64,000 nt of DNA, from positions 5,199,501-5,263,500 of the forward strand of contig CM018041.1 of the NCBI GenBank assembly GCA_008638375.1, in the 5' to 3' direction. The DNA is from Nyssa sinensis (Eukaryota; Streptophyta; Magnoliopsida; Cornales; Nyssaceae). This document shows positions 50,725 through 62,930 of the stretch, piece by piece; position 1 is the stretch's first letter; every line of letters begins with the position of its first letter. Made by a program: the position numbers and the translations under genes. The notes under the pieces were generated by a model that saw only the letters and a program-made list of their open reading frames with translations, was not told where the DNA came from and did no database searches.

Positions 50725-53700
50725 ATGTACATTAAGGAGATATGCTTGGAGGGGTTCAAGTCGTATGCAACGAGGACGGTGGTCCAGGGTTTTGATCCCT
50801 TCTTCAACGCGATCACTGGGTTGAATGGCTCTGGCAAATCGAATATTCTCGATTCAATTTGCTTTGTTTTGGGTATCACGAATTTGCAGCAGGTTCGGGC
50901 CTCAAATCTGCAGGAGCTCGTGTACAAGCAGGGACAAGCTGGGATTACGAAGGCAACTGTTTCGGTTGTGTTTGATAATTCGGACAGGAGTCGAAGTCCT
51001 CTTGGTTGTGAAAATTGTCCCGAGATTACGGTCACCCGCCAGGTATATGCTAGTTTTATTTTAAATTTATTTTGTGAGATATTGTAGTTTTCTTGTTACC
51101 CATGTGGGATCATGCTTCAATTTTCCAACTGATAAATATTAATTATGAAATTCACAAATGGTGGGTTTTTTTTGTGATTTTGCAAGACACTATGTTCATT
51201 GTAATTTGAAAACAACAGCAGAATGAACATATGAAGTCACTTGTTTGCATATATTGTAGATTGTGGTTGGTGGAAGAAATAAATACTTGATCAACGGACA
51301 CCTTGCACAGCCTAGTCGAGTACAGAATCTTTTTCATTCAGTGCAGCTTAATGTCAACAATCCACATTTTCTCATTATGCAAGGGCGCATTACTAAGGTC
51401 CTAAACATGAAACCCCCTGAAATCCTATCTATGCTTGAAGAGGCTGCTGGGACAAGAATGTACGAAACAAAGAAAGAGGCTGCTCTAAAAACACTTGAGA
51501 AAAAGCAGAGTAAGGTAGATGAGATTGACAAGCTTCTTGACCACTAAATACTTCCTGCTTTAGAGAAGTTGAGGAAGGAGCGGATGCAATACATGCAATG
51601 GGCTAATGGCAATGCAGAATTGGACCGGCTTAAAAGGTTTTGTATTGCTTATGAGTATGTTCAGGCAGAGAAGATTAGAGACAATGCACTTCAAGGGGTG
51701 GAGGAAATAAAGGCTAAGATTTCTGAGATTGATGATAATACAGAAAGGATGTGTACAGAAATACAAGAGATGGAAACAAAAGTAGCAAAATTGACTGCTG
51801 AAAAGGAAGCAAGTATGGGCGGTGAGATGCATAGTTTGTCAGAGAAAGTAGATGCACTTTCTCATGATCTTGTGAAGGAAGCATCTGTGCTGAAAAATCA
51901 AGAGGAAACTCTCATGACTGAGAAACAGAATGCTGAAAAGGTAAGAGGACAGTACTCAACTGAGTTGGGTCAACCTAGCTGTGAATTATATCTCCTAAAA
52001 TTGAATGTGCATGTATGCAACTAAATTTTGTTTTGTAAAGGCGTGTTCTTTCTGTTTCATATCGCATCTAAAAAACATGCCTTGATATTGCCAGATTGTG
52101 AGAAGTATTGAAGAATTAAAGCAGTCTGTAGAAGAGAGGGCCTCTGCTGTCAAAAATGCTGAAGATGGAGCAGCTGATCTGAAAAAAAGAGTTGAGGATC
52201 TTTCTAAGAGTTTGGAAGGGTATGAAAAGGACTACCAGGTAAAGCTTACCTATATATGCCAGTTTTGTGTACTGAACTCCATAGACGCTGTTGTTTCTTG
52301 CATTCATATATTTACAAAATTTGATTCTGGAAACGTTGTTGCAATTACCTATGGATAGGGTGTACTAGCCGGTAAGAGCAGTGGAAGTGAGGAGAAATGC
52401 CTTGAAGATCAACTAGGTGATGCTAAAGTGGCTGTTGGAAGCAGCAGAAACAGAATTGAAACAGTTGAAAACAAAAATAAGCCATTCTGAGAGAGAGCTG
52501 AAAGAGAAAACACAACAGTTATTTTCGAAGCGTGAAGAAGCTGTTGCTGTAGAGAATGAGCTCAATGTCAGAAGAAAAGATGTGGAAAATATTAAAAATT
52601 CTTTGGAATCTCTTTCATATGAAGAAGGACACATGGAAGCTTTGCAAAATGTATGCTCTTCTATCGGCACTTTCTGCAATAACTTTCACTTCCTAAAATA
52701 AATGAATCTCATTTTGGTTCAAAATTCTGTGTATTGCTAATTATTCTCCAGGATCGTGCCACTGAGTTAGAGATGGTGCAGAAGTTGAAAGATGATATTC
52801 GGATTCTTTCGGCACAATTGGCAAATGTTGAGTTCACATACCGTGACCCTGTGAAGAATTTTGATAGGACGAGGGTGAAAGGTGTGATTGCTAAACTCAT
52901 TAAAGTGAAGGATAGCTCCACAATGACTGCCTTAGAGGTTGGCTGTGTGTGATATCATATAATTGGTTTATTCTAAAAACAATGTAATTTGTTGCCAAGT
53001 TTCAACATATTTTAAACACAATCATATCTAGACTATTACACTCAATTCATGTTCAGGTTGCTGCTGGGGGAAAGTTGTTTAATATCGTAGTAGACACAGA
53101 AAATACTGGAAAGCAACTGCTTCAAAATGGTGATCTTTGAAGAAGAGTGACAATTATCCCTCTTAACAAAATTCGATCCCATCCCGTTCCTCCTAGAGTT
53201 CAAAATGCTGCTATTAGATTGGTTTGTCTCTGCATTTGGCTTTCTCCATTATTTTAATCCTTCCATCAGTGTTTGTATTTGCAAGGAGAATACATGTTAC
53301 ATTTTCAGGTTGGCAAAGAAAATGCAGAAGTGGCACTTTCTTTGGTTGGATATGATGAGGAACTGAAGGTATGATTACATGTACATTGATGGTATTCGTA
53401 TTAGTTTTTATTGGTGTGTATGTGATTCTACCATACTCTTTGGAGATTAAATAGAAAGTTCCATTTTACTGTTTTACTTTTATGCATGTGCAATCGTGTG
53501 TGGTGGAATATTGTGGCGAATGTTGTTCTCATTCTTGTATAATCACTATCAATGCTTTTGTTTTTGGTTTTGTTTTGTTTTTCTGTTTCGGCTAAGAATC
53601 TAACCAGTAAATGGGCGAGATTGTAACATGCTTTTCTTCTTCTTCATTCACGTTGCATTTTGTTCATTACTAAGTTCTCAATGAGTCTTATGCATATTGC

Positions 53701-56700
53701 AGACTGCAATGGAATATATGTTTGGTTCAACCTTTGTTTGCAAAACTACTGATGCCTGCAAGGGAGGTAAGTTTGTTTTTGGTAATGCTTTTACTTGTGA
53801 CATTTTGTACATGATGATTCATCACATGCAATCTATTTTTAAATCTGTGGAATTCTGTTACTTTCACCATCTCCTTTCCATCCAGTTCTTAGTGAATTAT
53901 TAAATAATTTTAATCTCAGGATTAAGTGACAAAACAGGTGGTTTTGCATTCAAACTGAGGGTTTATTGATGTCTGTGTAACAAAGACAAACCTTATTTAA
54001 CATTTTCCTTGTCATAAAATTTTTTATGCTGGATATTTTTTGGGCTACATGCACCTTGTATAATGTATTGCAACTCATTTTGATTTTGAGATTGTTATGC
54101 TAAACACCTTAAGTCAATGTTCTGTGAAGTGCTCATTTTGTTTTTAAATTACTGACAGCTACAGAGTCAGTGACCTTGTTACATAGATTCTACAGGATTA
54201 TACTGTTTATGCTATAGTATTTAACCAAGACACTGTTTTGGTGTCTGGAGAGTTTATGCCGTATCAGTGTATCACACTTTTGTATATGAATAAATAGCAT
54301 CAAGGGGCAGGCACAATTATCATTACATTTTCCACGTAAATGCTAAAATAGTATAATTAAATTATGCCAACTTAAAAATAAAATAAAATAAAAAATTATG
54401 CCAACTTCAAACTGTTTAGGATTGCCTCATTTCACCACATTTCCTTCTTGTCTAAAATATTTGTAATCTTTCTATATGAAATTCAAACTTTGGCAGTTCA
54501 TTCATTACTCAGAAATCAGAATGAAAGAACTGGGAGAACTAATAGGGAGAGTATAGAGATTACGTGGCATAAGGAGTAAACACACAGCATGGATGCTCAT
54601 TTCTTACTTAGATAGAAGTGAATGGTGCCTGCTTATATTGATGGGATACAACTTTATGAAATTTTTTGATTTATAATGATGTTACAACTTTATGAAAGGT
54701 TAACAACAGTTTAGAAGTCATGTTCAGGGCGGGCTGGTGGGGGATTGTTGATGTTACCAGAAGCCTCAGAATTCTAGTCTGGCACTTAATAATCAACATT
54801 ATAATCAAAGACATTGATTTGACCACCAGTGTTGTAGCCGAGTTGCTGCTGGGTCATAGTTCCCAAACAGGAAGTAGGAAGTTCAACCCTTCTTGTGGTT
54901 AAATATGAAATGTAATCATGTTCTTATTGGTACCAAAAAAAAAAAAGTCAATCTGTTCGGAATTGGGTTCATTTAGTCTGGTGGCCTTGATCCAAATTTT
55001 ATCTATTGGAATATGGCTGCACGTGTTTTTTTATGTGCAACATGAACATAACTAAAACATGCAGGTTGTTAGATCTGTATAAAATTTCAGCTCTTATATA
55101 TTGAGACTATTTAATTATTGACTTTTACTTTTAAGTTTTAGATTCTTTGTATCAGTAACTATAAAAGCTTTCTAGTTTCTGGATTGCGTGTCATCTGATT
55201 TTCTCTTCAATGAGGGGTTCATAGGTTGCTTTTAGTAGGGATATTGGCACCCCAAGTGTCACTCTTGAAGGTGATATATTTCAGCCAAGTGGACTTCTGA
55301 CTGGTGGTAGTCGCAGGTATGCAATATTATGTTTATTATTCTCAATAACATTCTTCAAAAGGATGCATTTTCATGATCCTGAAAATGCTTATGATTTATA
55401 ATGTTGTTATTTGACTACTCTTTGTATACAACTCACATAAGCAAACCCATAGTCAGTGTTATGGTTGCACAAGATGCTTTTAATTGTCTTTTGTCAACTT
55501 TCAGAAAGCTCACCTAATTTAGTAACTAATTGTTGCAGGGGAGGCGGTGATCTGTTAAGGCAACTTCATGCTTTGGCAGAGGCTGAATCAGAATTTACTG
55601 TTCATCAGAAGCGGTTATCAGAAATAGAAGCAAAGGTTGACCTTGAATACCTCCCCTTCTTTTATTGAACAAGAAATAATGTAGATAAGTGGAAAAAAGA
55701 AGAAAAGGAAACATTTCCTGTGCTTTTAGTGTAAGGAATTTGTTTTGCATCTGAATATGTTGGCAATGCATTTATGAATCAGTGCGTTTTGTAAAATTCA
55801 AGCATTTATAATTTTTCCAACTTATCTATCATATGGTCAATGGTTAACTGCATGGGCCAATTGGGTGCATTTGCATTCTTGGTGAAACTTTGTTAGTGTT
55901 GCACAGAATGGGTGAAACTTCCAGTCACATGATGAATAGTCAGCAAAGCTGCGACTGTTATGACTTCAAAACTGATGACAGGGTGACAAGTGTCTCACTG
56001 TCTTCCTTTACTCTTTCCATTTATTTTTATAATATCTTCCATGTTTTCTTTTTCTAATTGACCACATATGTGGTCATTTTTACCTACATTGTGTCTCTTG
56101 TAAGGTCATGGTTTAGGTTTATTGACTGTTGTGGTTGTTTGATTATTATTGGCACTCAGAGATTTGATTAAGTGATGAATGCTAACAGCATGCTGTATCC
56201 AATTAATCACTTTTAATGAACATTTGTAATTTTGGAAACAAATTTGACTTTTATATTGATATCGAAATTTAACAGCATGCAGCGAATCATATTTCTTCAT
56301 TGCTGACTTCCTTTGTTGTCTGCTTGTCTTGAAATTCAGATCTCTGAGCTCCTTCCTCTTCAAAAAAAATTTAAGGACCTTAAGGCACAGTTGGAGCTTA
56401 AATCATATGACCTTTCATTATTTCAGAGCAGGGCTGAGCAAAATGAGCATCATAAGGTTGTGTGGCTTTGGTATCCCACATGAAATGTTTAAGTGGAAAC
56501 TTCACTGCTGTTTTAGCTTAATCTACCATTTAGCCATCATGATTTCTGCTTTCTGTCATATCATTGAATGATTTTATTTATTTACTTTTTGGGTGCTTTG
56601 TAGCTTGGTGAACTAGTGAAGAGGATCGAGCAGGAGCTTTCAGAAGCAAAATCTGCAGCCAAAGAAAAGCAACTTTTATATGAAAAATGTGTAAATACCG

Positions 56701-59700
56701 TTTCATTACTTGAAAAATCAATCCATGAACATGCTAACAATTGGGAGGGCAGACTCAAAGATTTGGAGAAAAAGATAAAGGCAATCAAAGCTCAGGTGCA
56801 GTCAGCTTCAAAGGACCTTAAGGTAGGTTTCTGAAGTTGTTGACATTTATTATAAGATTTCAAGCCAATCTTGTGAACCTTAACCTACTCATTGTTATAA
56901 TGGATTTCCTGCCCTTATATTTCTTCGCAGATAATAATGGTGATAATTTGTTTGGCAAAAATCAATTCAAATTGTATACTAAATATCACTCCCCATAGAT
57001 GGCATGTAGTGACCCTTGCCTCTATCATCATAAGATCCAATATGGTCAATAACAAAACAATTATTAAATTGACCGTATCTGATGAAAAGTTGAGGGCTGT
57101 TGAGTGTAAGGCAGCATAAAACTTAAAAAGACCAGTGCTAATTTAAGAAGTATTGACATCAAAGCAGGTTTGTCATTGCAGATTTATCTAGTGGCTTCAA
57201 TAATTAGTGTTTTTTAGGTCACAAAGTTTGTTTGAGGATATCCATTATACATTGATTCTGGAATGTTGATAAGAATTGTATTTAAATATTTTTTTCCTAT
57301 AAATTTCAATGTTGCACTGATAGAGAAATTGAAACCAGTGCATCTAAAAACATTACTGGCACTAAGCATAATTTTTGTTTTATGTTATTTCAATGAGGTG
57401 CTCATTGACTATATACTTCAGATAGAACTTTCATCCTAATACAAGTGTGTTGGGTTACAAATATCGAGTTATTTTGTTTTCGGTATGCTTGCCTGGCAAC
57501 CGTCCATTACTCAAGTGCTTCTAAAAATATTATGCACCATGCATAATTTCTGTTTTATGTGATTTCAATGAGTGCTTGTCAACCATGTGTAGATTGAAAG
57601 TAACTACCAATATTGAACTTCTGTTCTAGCACAAGATATTTAAGTCATAAAACCGAGTTATTTTATTCCCGACATACTTGTCTGGCAACACTCCATCACT
57701 AAAGTATAGCTGCCAGACTGTATAACCATTAAAATTATTTATGGTATATTAGTAATGGTGAAAAACTTGGACCGAGTCTACCTAATGCAGCTGCTTTAAC
57801 ATCGTGAATGGGTTTGGTTTAAGGACTGTTCGGCTGCACAAGGCTGCACTGAATGACATGTGCTTGGTTACTTTCTGGTTTGATTTGGGGTAGCAAAATC
57901 AAGTCCAACAACCAGATTATCCTGGTTATGTAGCATAGAGCCCCCAATTTATTAATATCTTGCATTCCCCTTTTTCCGTACAAATGAGTAGTTTTCAATT
58001 TAAGGTGACTATATTTAGGCTTGGCACCAGCCGCATTACGAGGCCTGAGTGCAATTTTGTTTGGGGATGGGAAAGTTGGAAGTATGCTTTATGTTGTGAA
58101 ATACCTTGCCCAACAGATGCCCACCCACACTTGCACACACTTTTAGGTCATTCGATGATCTTATATATAAACCACTTCTTGTCACTATTTCTTTTTTAAT
58201 GCCACCATGCATAAGTATAAGAAAGATGCAAGTCTATAGTTTTCATCCTTCGCTGTCTCTGGCTATTGTGTATCTCTGAGTTTATATTTCTATAGTTAGC
58301 CTAATTTCTTGTGTACTTTTTTGACATTCAATAGTGTAAACAATCATATTTCTGTGTTTGATGATGCAGAAAATGCAACTATTTTCTTGAAAAATGACTC
58401 TTCTGATTACCTTGGTTTCATGAAAATTTTCTGATATGCCATTTCCCCCTTTCTGTGGTATAAGTTTTTTTTTGGTAGGCCTTCTCTACTCTTAAGTTGT
58501 TTTGCCTAATGAGCTTGTTCTAAAGTTTATGTGTGCTTTATTTGATAGTGGTACTTGCTATTTTTCCAATATCTTAAAACTATTGCAAGATGGTCATTTT
58601 CTATTACACTTCGCATGACGTCAATAATTGTTATTGCAAACAATGTGTATTTGCTAGTAGATTGTAAGTCTCAATAGTTATGAAATACCCTTTAACATGG
58701 TTCTGTGTGCTGGTAGGGGCATGAAAATGAAAGGGAGAGGCTTATTATGGAAATGGAAGCAGTCAAACAGGAATATGCATCCCTGGAGAATCAGTCAGTT
58801 TCTTTAGAGAAACAGATTAACAGTCTCACTTTAGAAGTAGATGAACATAAAACCCAGGTAAACCCAAATATCTATTTTGGAAATTAGTGCTTTACCCTAT
58901 TGCTTTCTCAGCCGAAAAATATAAAATAAAAAAAGAAGTACTTCTCTCTGTCTTGCAGATTGCTTCTTTAAGAAATGCTCACAATCATGCACAATCTGAG
59001 CTCAATCTTTTCTGGTCAAAATTGAAGGAATGTGATTCGCAAATTAGTTCCATCCTCAGGGAGCAGCAGGAACTTCAACGTAAAATTAGTGAGATAAATC
59101 TTGAGAGGAAGAAGATGGAAAATGAGGTAATGTGCCAATTGCAGCATATGTATTCTCTTTAAGTTGTGACTGCATTCTGGATGGTGACCCACTTTCAATC
59201 TTCTGCATCAGGTAAAACGGATGGAGATGGAACAGAAAGATTGCTCTTTGAAGGTCGACAAATTAATTGATAAGCATGCTTGGATATCATCCGAGAAACA
59301 GCTGTTTGGGAGAAGTGGGACAGATTATGATTTTGTGTCCCGTGATCCTCGTAAAGCAAGGGAAGATTTTGAAAAACTGCAAGCTGAACAATCAGGGTGT
59401 GTACCATAAAAAGTTTTTTATTTTATACATGAGTATGTATAAAGTAGTACCATACCATCATCATCATCTATAAAATTTAAGTGTAGCTTGCAGGTACTCT
59501 TGACATATTTTTCTATTTTTTGTTCCTAAGGCTTGAGAAAAGAGTTAACAAGAAAGTTATGGCAATGTTTGAGAAGGCAGAAGATGAGTATAACAATCTA
59601 ATATCCAAGAAAAACATAATAGAGGTTGGTAACTGTTGATCTATTGAAATATAGTCATACCAAGCTCTTTTGCCTTATTGTGAGTTTATCTGGCATAGAA

Positions 59701-60119
59701 TGACAAATCAAAAATCAAGATGGTGATCGAAGAGCTGGATGAAAAGAAGAAAGAAACACTCAAAGTTACTTGGGTTAAAGTTAACAAGTGAGCTAAAACT
59801 AATTATGAATCTCCTTACTTTTTATAGTTCTTCTGGATTTTTGAATGTACAGATTTGATTGTACTTATTCTTTTAAAATTCATACTTCTTCAGTGACTTT
59901 GGATCAATATTTTCTACCCTATTACCTGGCACAATGGCAAAGCTAGAACCTCCTGAGGGATGCAGGTTCTTAGATGGTCTCGAGGTTCGTGTTGCATTTG
60001 GAAGTGTTTGGAAACAGTCATTATCAGAACTTAGTGGAGGACAAAGATCTCTGCTTGCAATCTCTCTAATTCTGGCACTGCTTCTGTTCAAACCAGCTCC
60101 ACTTTATATACTGGATGAG
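50725..60119 (+). CDS. SMC2: Condensin subunit SMC2 (CAP-E), interrupted and 3'-incomplete
   Basis: ATPase core of condensin, which compacts mitotic chromosomes. Eighteen exons: 50725-51042, 51260-51940, 52095-52238, 52359-52650, 52752-52937, 53057-53221, 53309-53368, 53703-53766, 55225-55316, 55539-55635, 56340-56456, 56604-56822, 58717-58857, 58959-59126, 59212-59396, 59531-59624, 59699-59787, 59894-60119. About 1,112 codons of an expected ~1,170. Walker A GLNGSGKS is at residues 32-39. Long coiled coils surround the hinge, then come the signature LSGGQRS and Walker B PLYILDE. The next exon (D-loop and end, ~60 aa) is not in the window. Lesions: TAA at 51545-51547 where the family has Glu, TGA at 53138-53140 where it has Arg, and single extra bases at 52441 and 53762-53764. 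All visible splice sites are intact. It is either a decaying SMC2 copy or error-bearing sequence. Confidence 0.92.
53767..55224 (+). other. SMC2 intron 8
   Basis: A 1.5-kb intron without coding signal. A possible SINE remnant sits at about 54826-54948 (AAGTTCAACCCTTC followed by an A12 tail). Confidence 0.4.
56823..58716 (+). other. SMC2 intron 12
   Basis: A 1.9-kb intron. Two similar phrases near 57340-57560 (GTGCATCTAAAAACATTACTG and AAGTGCTTCTAAAAATATTA, each followed by TTTCTGTTTTATGT-like text and TTCAATGAG) indicate a diverged local duplication of roughly 190 bp period. Nothing else is recognised. Confidence 0.4.
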
Positions 60120-60454
60120 GTACATAAGTTTCTTAATTCCTTGAAAAAGAGCAGCTTATTTTTCAGTCTTAGTTTCTTCGCTCCAATATATTTGCTGTTC
60201 TGGAATTAGATGAGTAGGGTTACCTGTCATGCATCCCTTTCTCTTTTATCCTTTTTCTTTTGCTTTCTTTTTTCGTTTATCCTTTTTGTTTTTTGTTTTA
60301 AATTTATTTTTTGTTTTGATGTTTTTTTTTGTGGGGGGGTGGGGTGGTGTTGGTTAGATTGGTTGACACCATACCCCATCCCAATATGTAGGCAATTTAC
60401 AGTTTCAGATTACAAATATTTGTCTCTTTGAGGTATTTGGTGAAGGACCTTGTC

Positions 60455-61796
60455 CTGGAGGATCACACTCATTCGGAGTACTTTGTCTAGTCTCTCCACT
60501 TCATGTCTGTGTGTCCAATTCCGGTTTTTGTCGAGAAGAGATTGGAGAAATTGCAAAGGGACTTTTTATGTGGCGGTATGCGTGATGAGAGGAAAATTCA
60601 TTTGGTAGCTTGGAGGAAGATATGTGGCCCAGTGACCGAAGGAGGATTGGGGATTAAAGATCTAAGATTGTTTAATCCGGCATTGTTAGGCAAATGGTTA
60701 TGGAGATTTACTAGTAAAAACCGAGCTTGGTGGAAACAAGTTATCGAGGGAAAATATGGTTGTTTGGGGGGTGGGTGGGTGGCTTTTGAAGGAGGTGGAA
60801 GGCTCTTATGGGTTAGGGGTGTTGAAGAGTGTTAGGAAGATGGGGGGGGGGGGGGGGAAGGCTGATTTTTGGAAGAATGTTGCTTTTATGGTGGGGCTGG
60901 GGGAGAAAGTCAAGTTTTGGTTGGATGTGTGGGTAGATAAGGTGGCCGCTGAGGAAAAGTTCCCTAAAATTTTCCAAGTAACCTCCAATAAGGAGGCTTG
61001 GGTGGCCGATTTTGTTCCTCAGGAGGGGAGAGGTGTGTTGGTCGCCGCAATTTAGGAGGCCATGCCATGATTGAGAGGTAACGGAGCTGGTTAGGATGTT
61101 GGAAATCTTGCATAAATCCAAGCCTAATCCACTGCAGGGGGATACGATTAGATGGGTCCCCGGGAAAGGTGAGAGATTCACAGTCAATAAGGTTCTTTCG
61201 AGGAGCGAATGTAGAGAATTCCCTTGGAGGAGTATTTGGAAGACTAAAGTGCCATTGAAAGTGACTTTTGGTGGGCAGCAGCATGGGGTGTCATATCGAA
61301 GGGGGAAAACCTCAAAAAAAGGGGTTTCCTTTTGGCTAATAGGTGTGTGATGTGCAAAAAGGAAGAGGAGACCGTGGACCATCTTTTGCTCCATTGTGAG
61401 GGGGTGAGAGCTTTGTGGCAGCTTGTGTTTGCTCTATTTGATTGTAATTGGGTCTTGCCAAGAACAGTTTTTGAGATTCTCGCAAGCTGGAGAAGTGGAT
61501 GTAAAAATCGGCATATACATAGAGTTTGGGATGTGACTCCACTTTGTTTTTTTTTGGTGTATATGAAAAGAAAGGAATTGAAGAATTTTTGAGGGGGTTG
61601 AAGTTGCCCTGCATAGAGTTAGGAGTATTTTTTTGTACTCTTTGTATGTATGGATCTTGTAATCCTTCAGTGGGTGATTTTGTAGACTTCTCAAGTGATA
61701 CGAGACTCTCCTAAGTTTGGGTCTCTTTCTTTTGTATATGGGTGCACCCCCTTGGGGGCCATTTAATATAATTACTCTTTACTTATAAAAAAAAAA
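60455..61796 (+). mobile_element. 5'-truncated L1-type LINE, frame-broken
   Basis: Conceptual translation gives the end of a plant LINE reverse transcriptase: VEKRLEKLQRDFLCGG, EGGLGIKDLRLFNPALLGKW, VKFWLDVWVDK and SNKEAWVADF. The zf-RVT zinc-binding region follows (GDTIRWVPGKGERFTVNKVL, CVMCKKEEETVDHLLLHCEG). The pieces lie in several frames, separated by frameshifts, and a 16-base G run sits at 60842-60857. The element ends in an A10 run at 61787-61796. Endonuclease and most of the RT domain are missing, as in dead 5'-truncated insertions. Confidence 0.85.
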
Positions 61797-62075
61797 TAAA
61801 TTAGGTGACTCAAGTCCCATTTTGCTACCCATATTCTTGCATCCTTCCTAGTTTACACTAATGAAACTAAAAAATGTGCTTCCTCTGTTCTGTCACCATT
61901 TTCTGGGACTCTAACCTAAGTCTGATACCAACCGGAATATCAATTTGGCTTCATTTAGGTAAGTATATTTATTTGGTTCGTATTCATTCTGTCAGATCGT
62001 TTCCCTGTAGTTCAATGGTTCTCAATAAACTGGTTTTGTCTTCATTTTTGCAGAGTATTCTTACTCAACAAAATT

Positions 62076-62930
62076 TGATGGACAACCATAGGAATTTGCA
62101 CCTAAGGATAAATATTGGTATCCACACCAAAATCGAGAACAAAACTAATCTTTCATTGATTCATAATCAAACAGCCAGAGTCCTTAGATAGGATCTCTTA
62201 TTAGATAACAATACATAACAAAAGATCATGAAAATTAACAATAAATCCTAAAAACAGGAAAAACAAAATAAGATAATTTATCTTTCCTAAAAAATAGACT
62301 TTGGGACTGCCAATATCATCGCCCAACCACAAGGACATTAGATCAGCCGCCTCTGGCATCGACATCAATAAACTAACACAAATGGGATCATGGCCCTGGT
62401 GCCAACTCTCCTGGGGTGAGGAAAACTCGACTTCGTTGAATGTGGCTCCAAACTGCCCTGGTAGAACTCAAGCAAATTAGGATTCAGCTGCTGTCACTCC
62501 TCTCTATTTTGCTCTGATACCAAGTTAATGCAGGCCAACCTTAGGAATCTGCACCTAAGGGAAAATATCGGCATTCACACCAAAATAGAGAACAAAACTA
62601 ATCTTTCATTGATTCAAGTCCTTAAATAGGATCTCTTATTAGATGTACAATACATAACGGAAGATAATGAAAACTAATAACCAATAATAAAAATAGGAAA
62701 AACAAAACAAGATAATAAAAATCTCCTAACAAATAGACTCTGGGCCCATTTCCTTATCAGCCTGGCCTCCCAATAACGTCGCCCAACCACAAAGACACTG
62801 GATGGGGTGTCCGCTGACGTTGAATTCGATAAACTCGTGCAAACGGGCTCATGGTCCTGGTGTCTGCACCAAAATTCTCCTAAACAAGGTGTTGCTGCTA
62901 GTCTCAATCCTTGAAATGGCCTATTTGGAC
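62076..62930 (-). mobile_element. Tandem LTR/TRIM-like repeat, unit about 455 bp
   Basis: Two units, from about 62076 and 62529, share ACAAAACTAATCTTTCATTG, GGATCTCTTATTAGAT and CGCCCAACCACAA. Between them, GCTCTGATACCA at 62511-62522 is the reverse complement of the initiator-Met tRNA primer-binding site, a few bases before a TG LTR start. This fits a small LTR element on the minus strand, arranged LTR-internal-LTR-internal. No coding capacity, so TRIM/SMART-like. Confidence 0.6.

Noticed and set aside
60813..61394. 193-codon minus-strand ORF, the longest in the window
   Set aside because: It is the antisense of the LINE reverse-transcriptase remnant, where sense-strand translation matches a known family.
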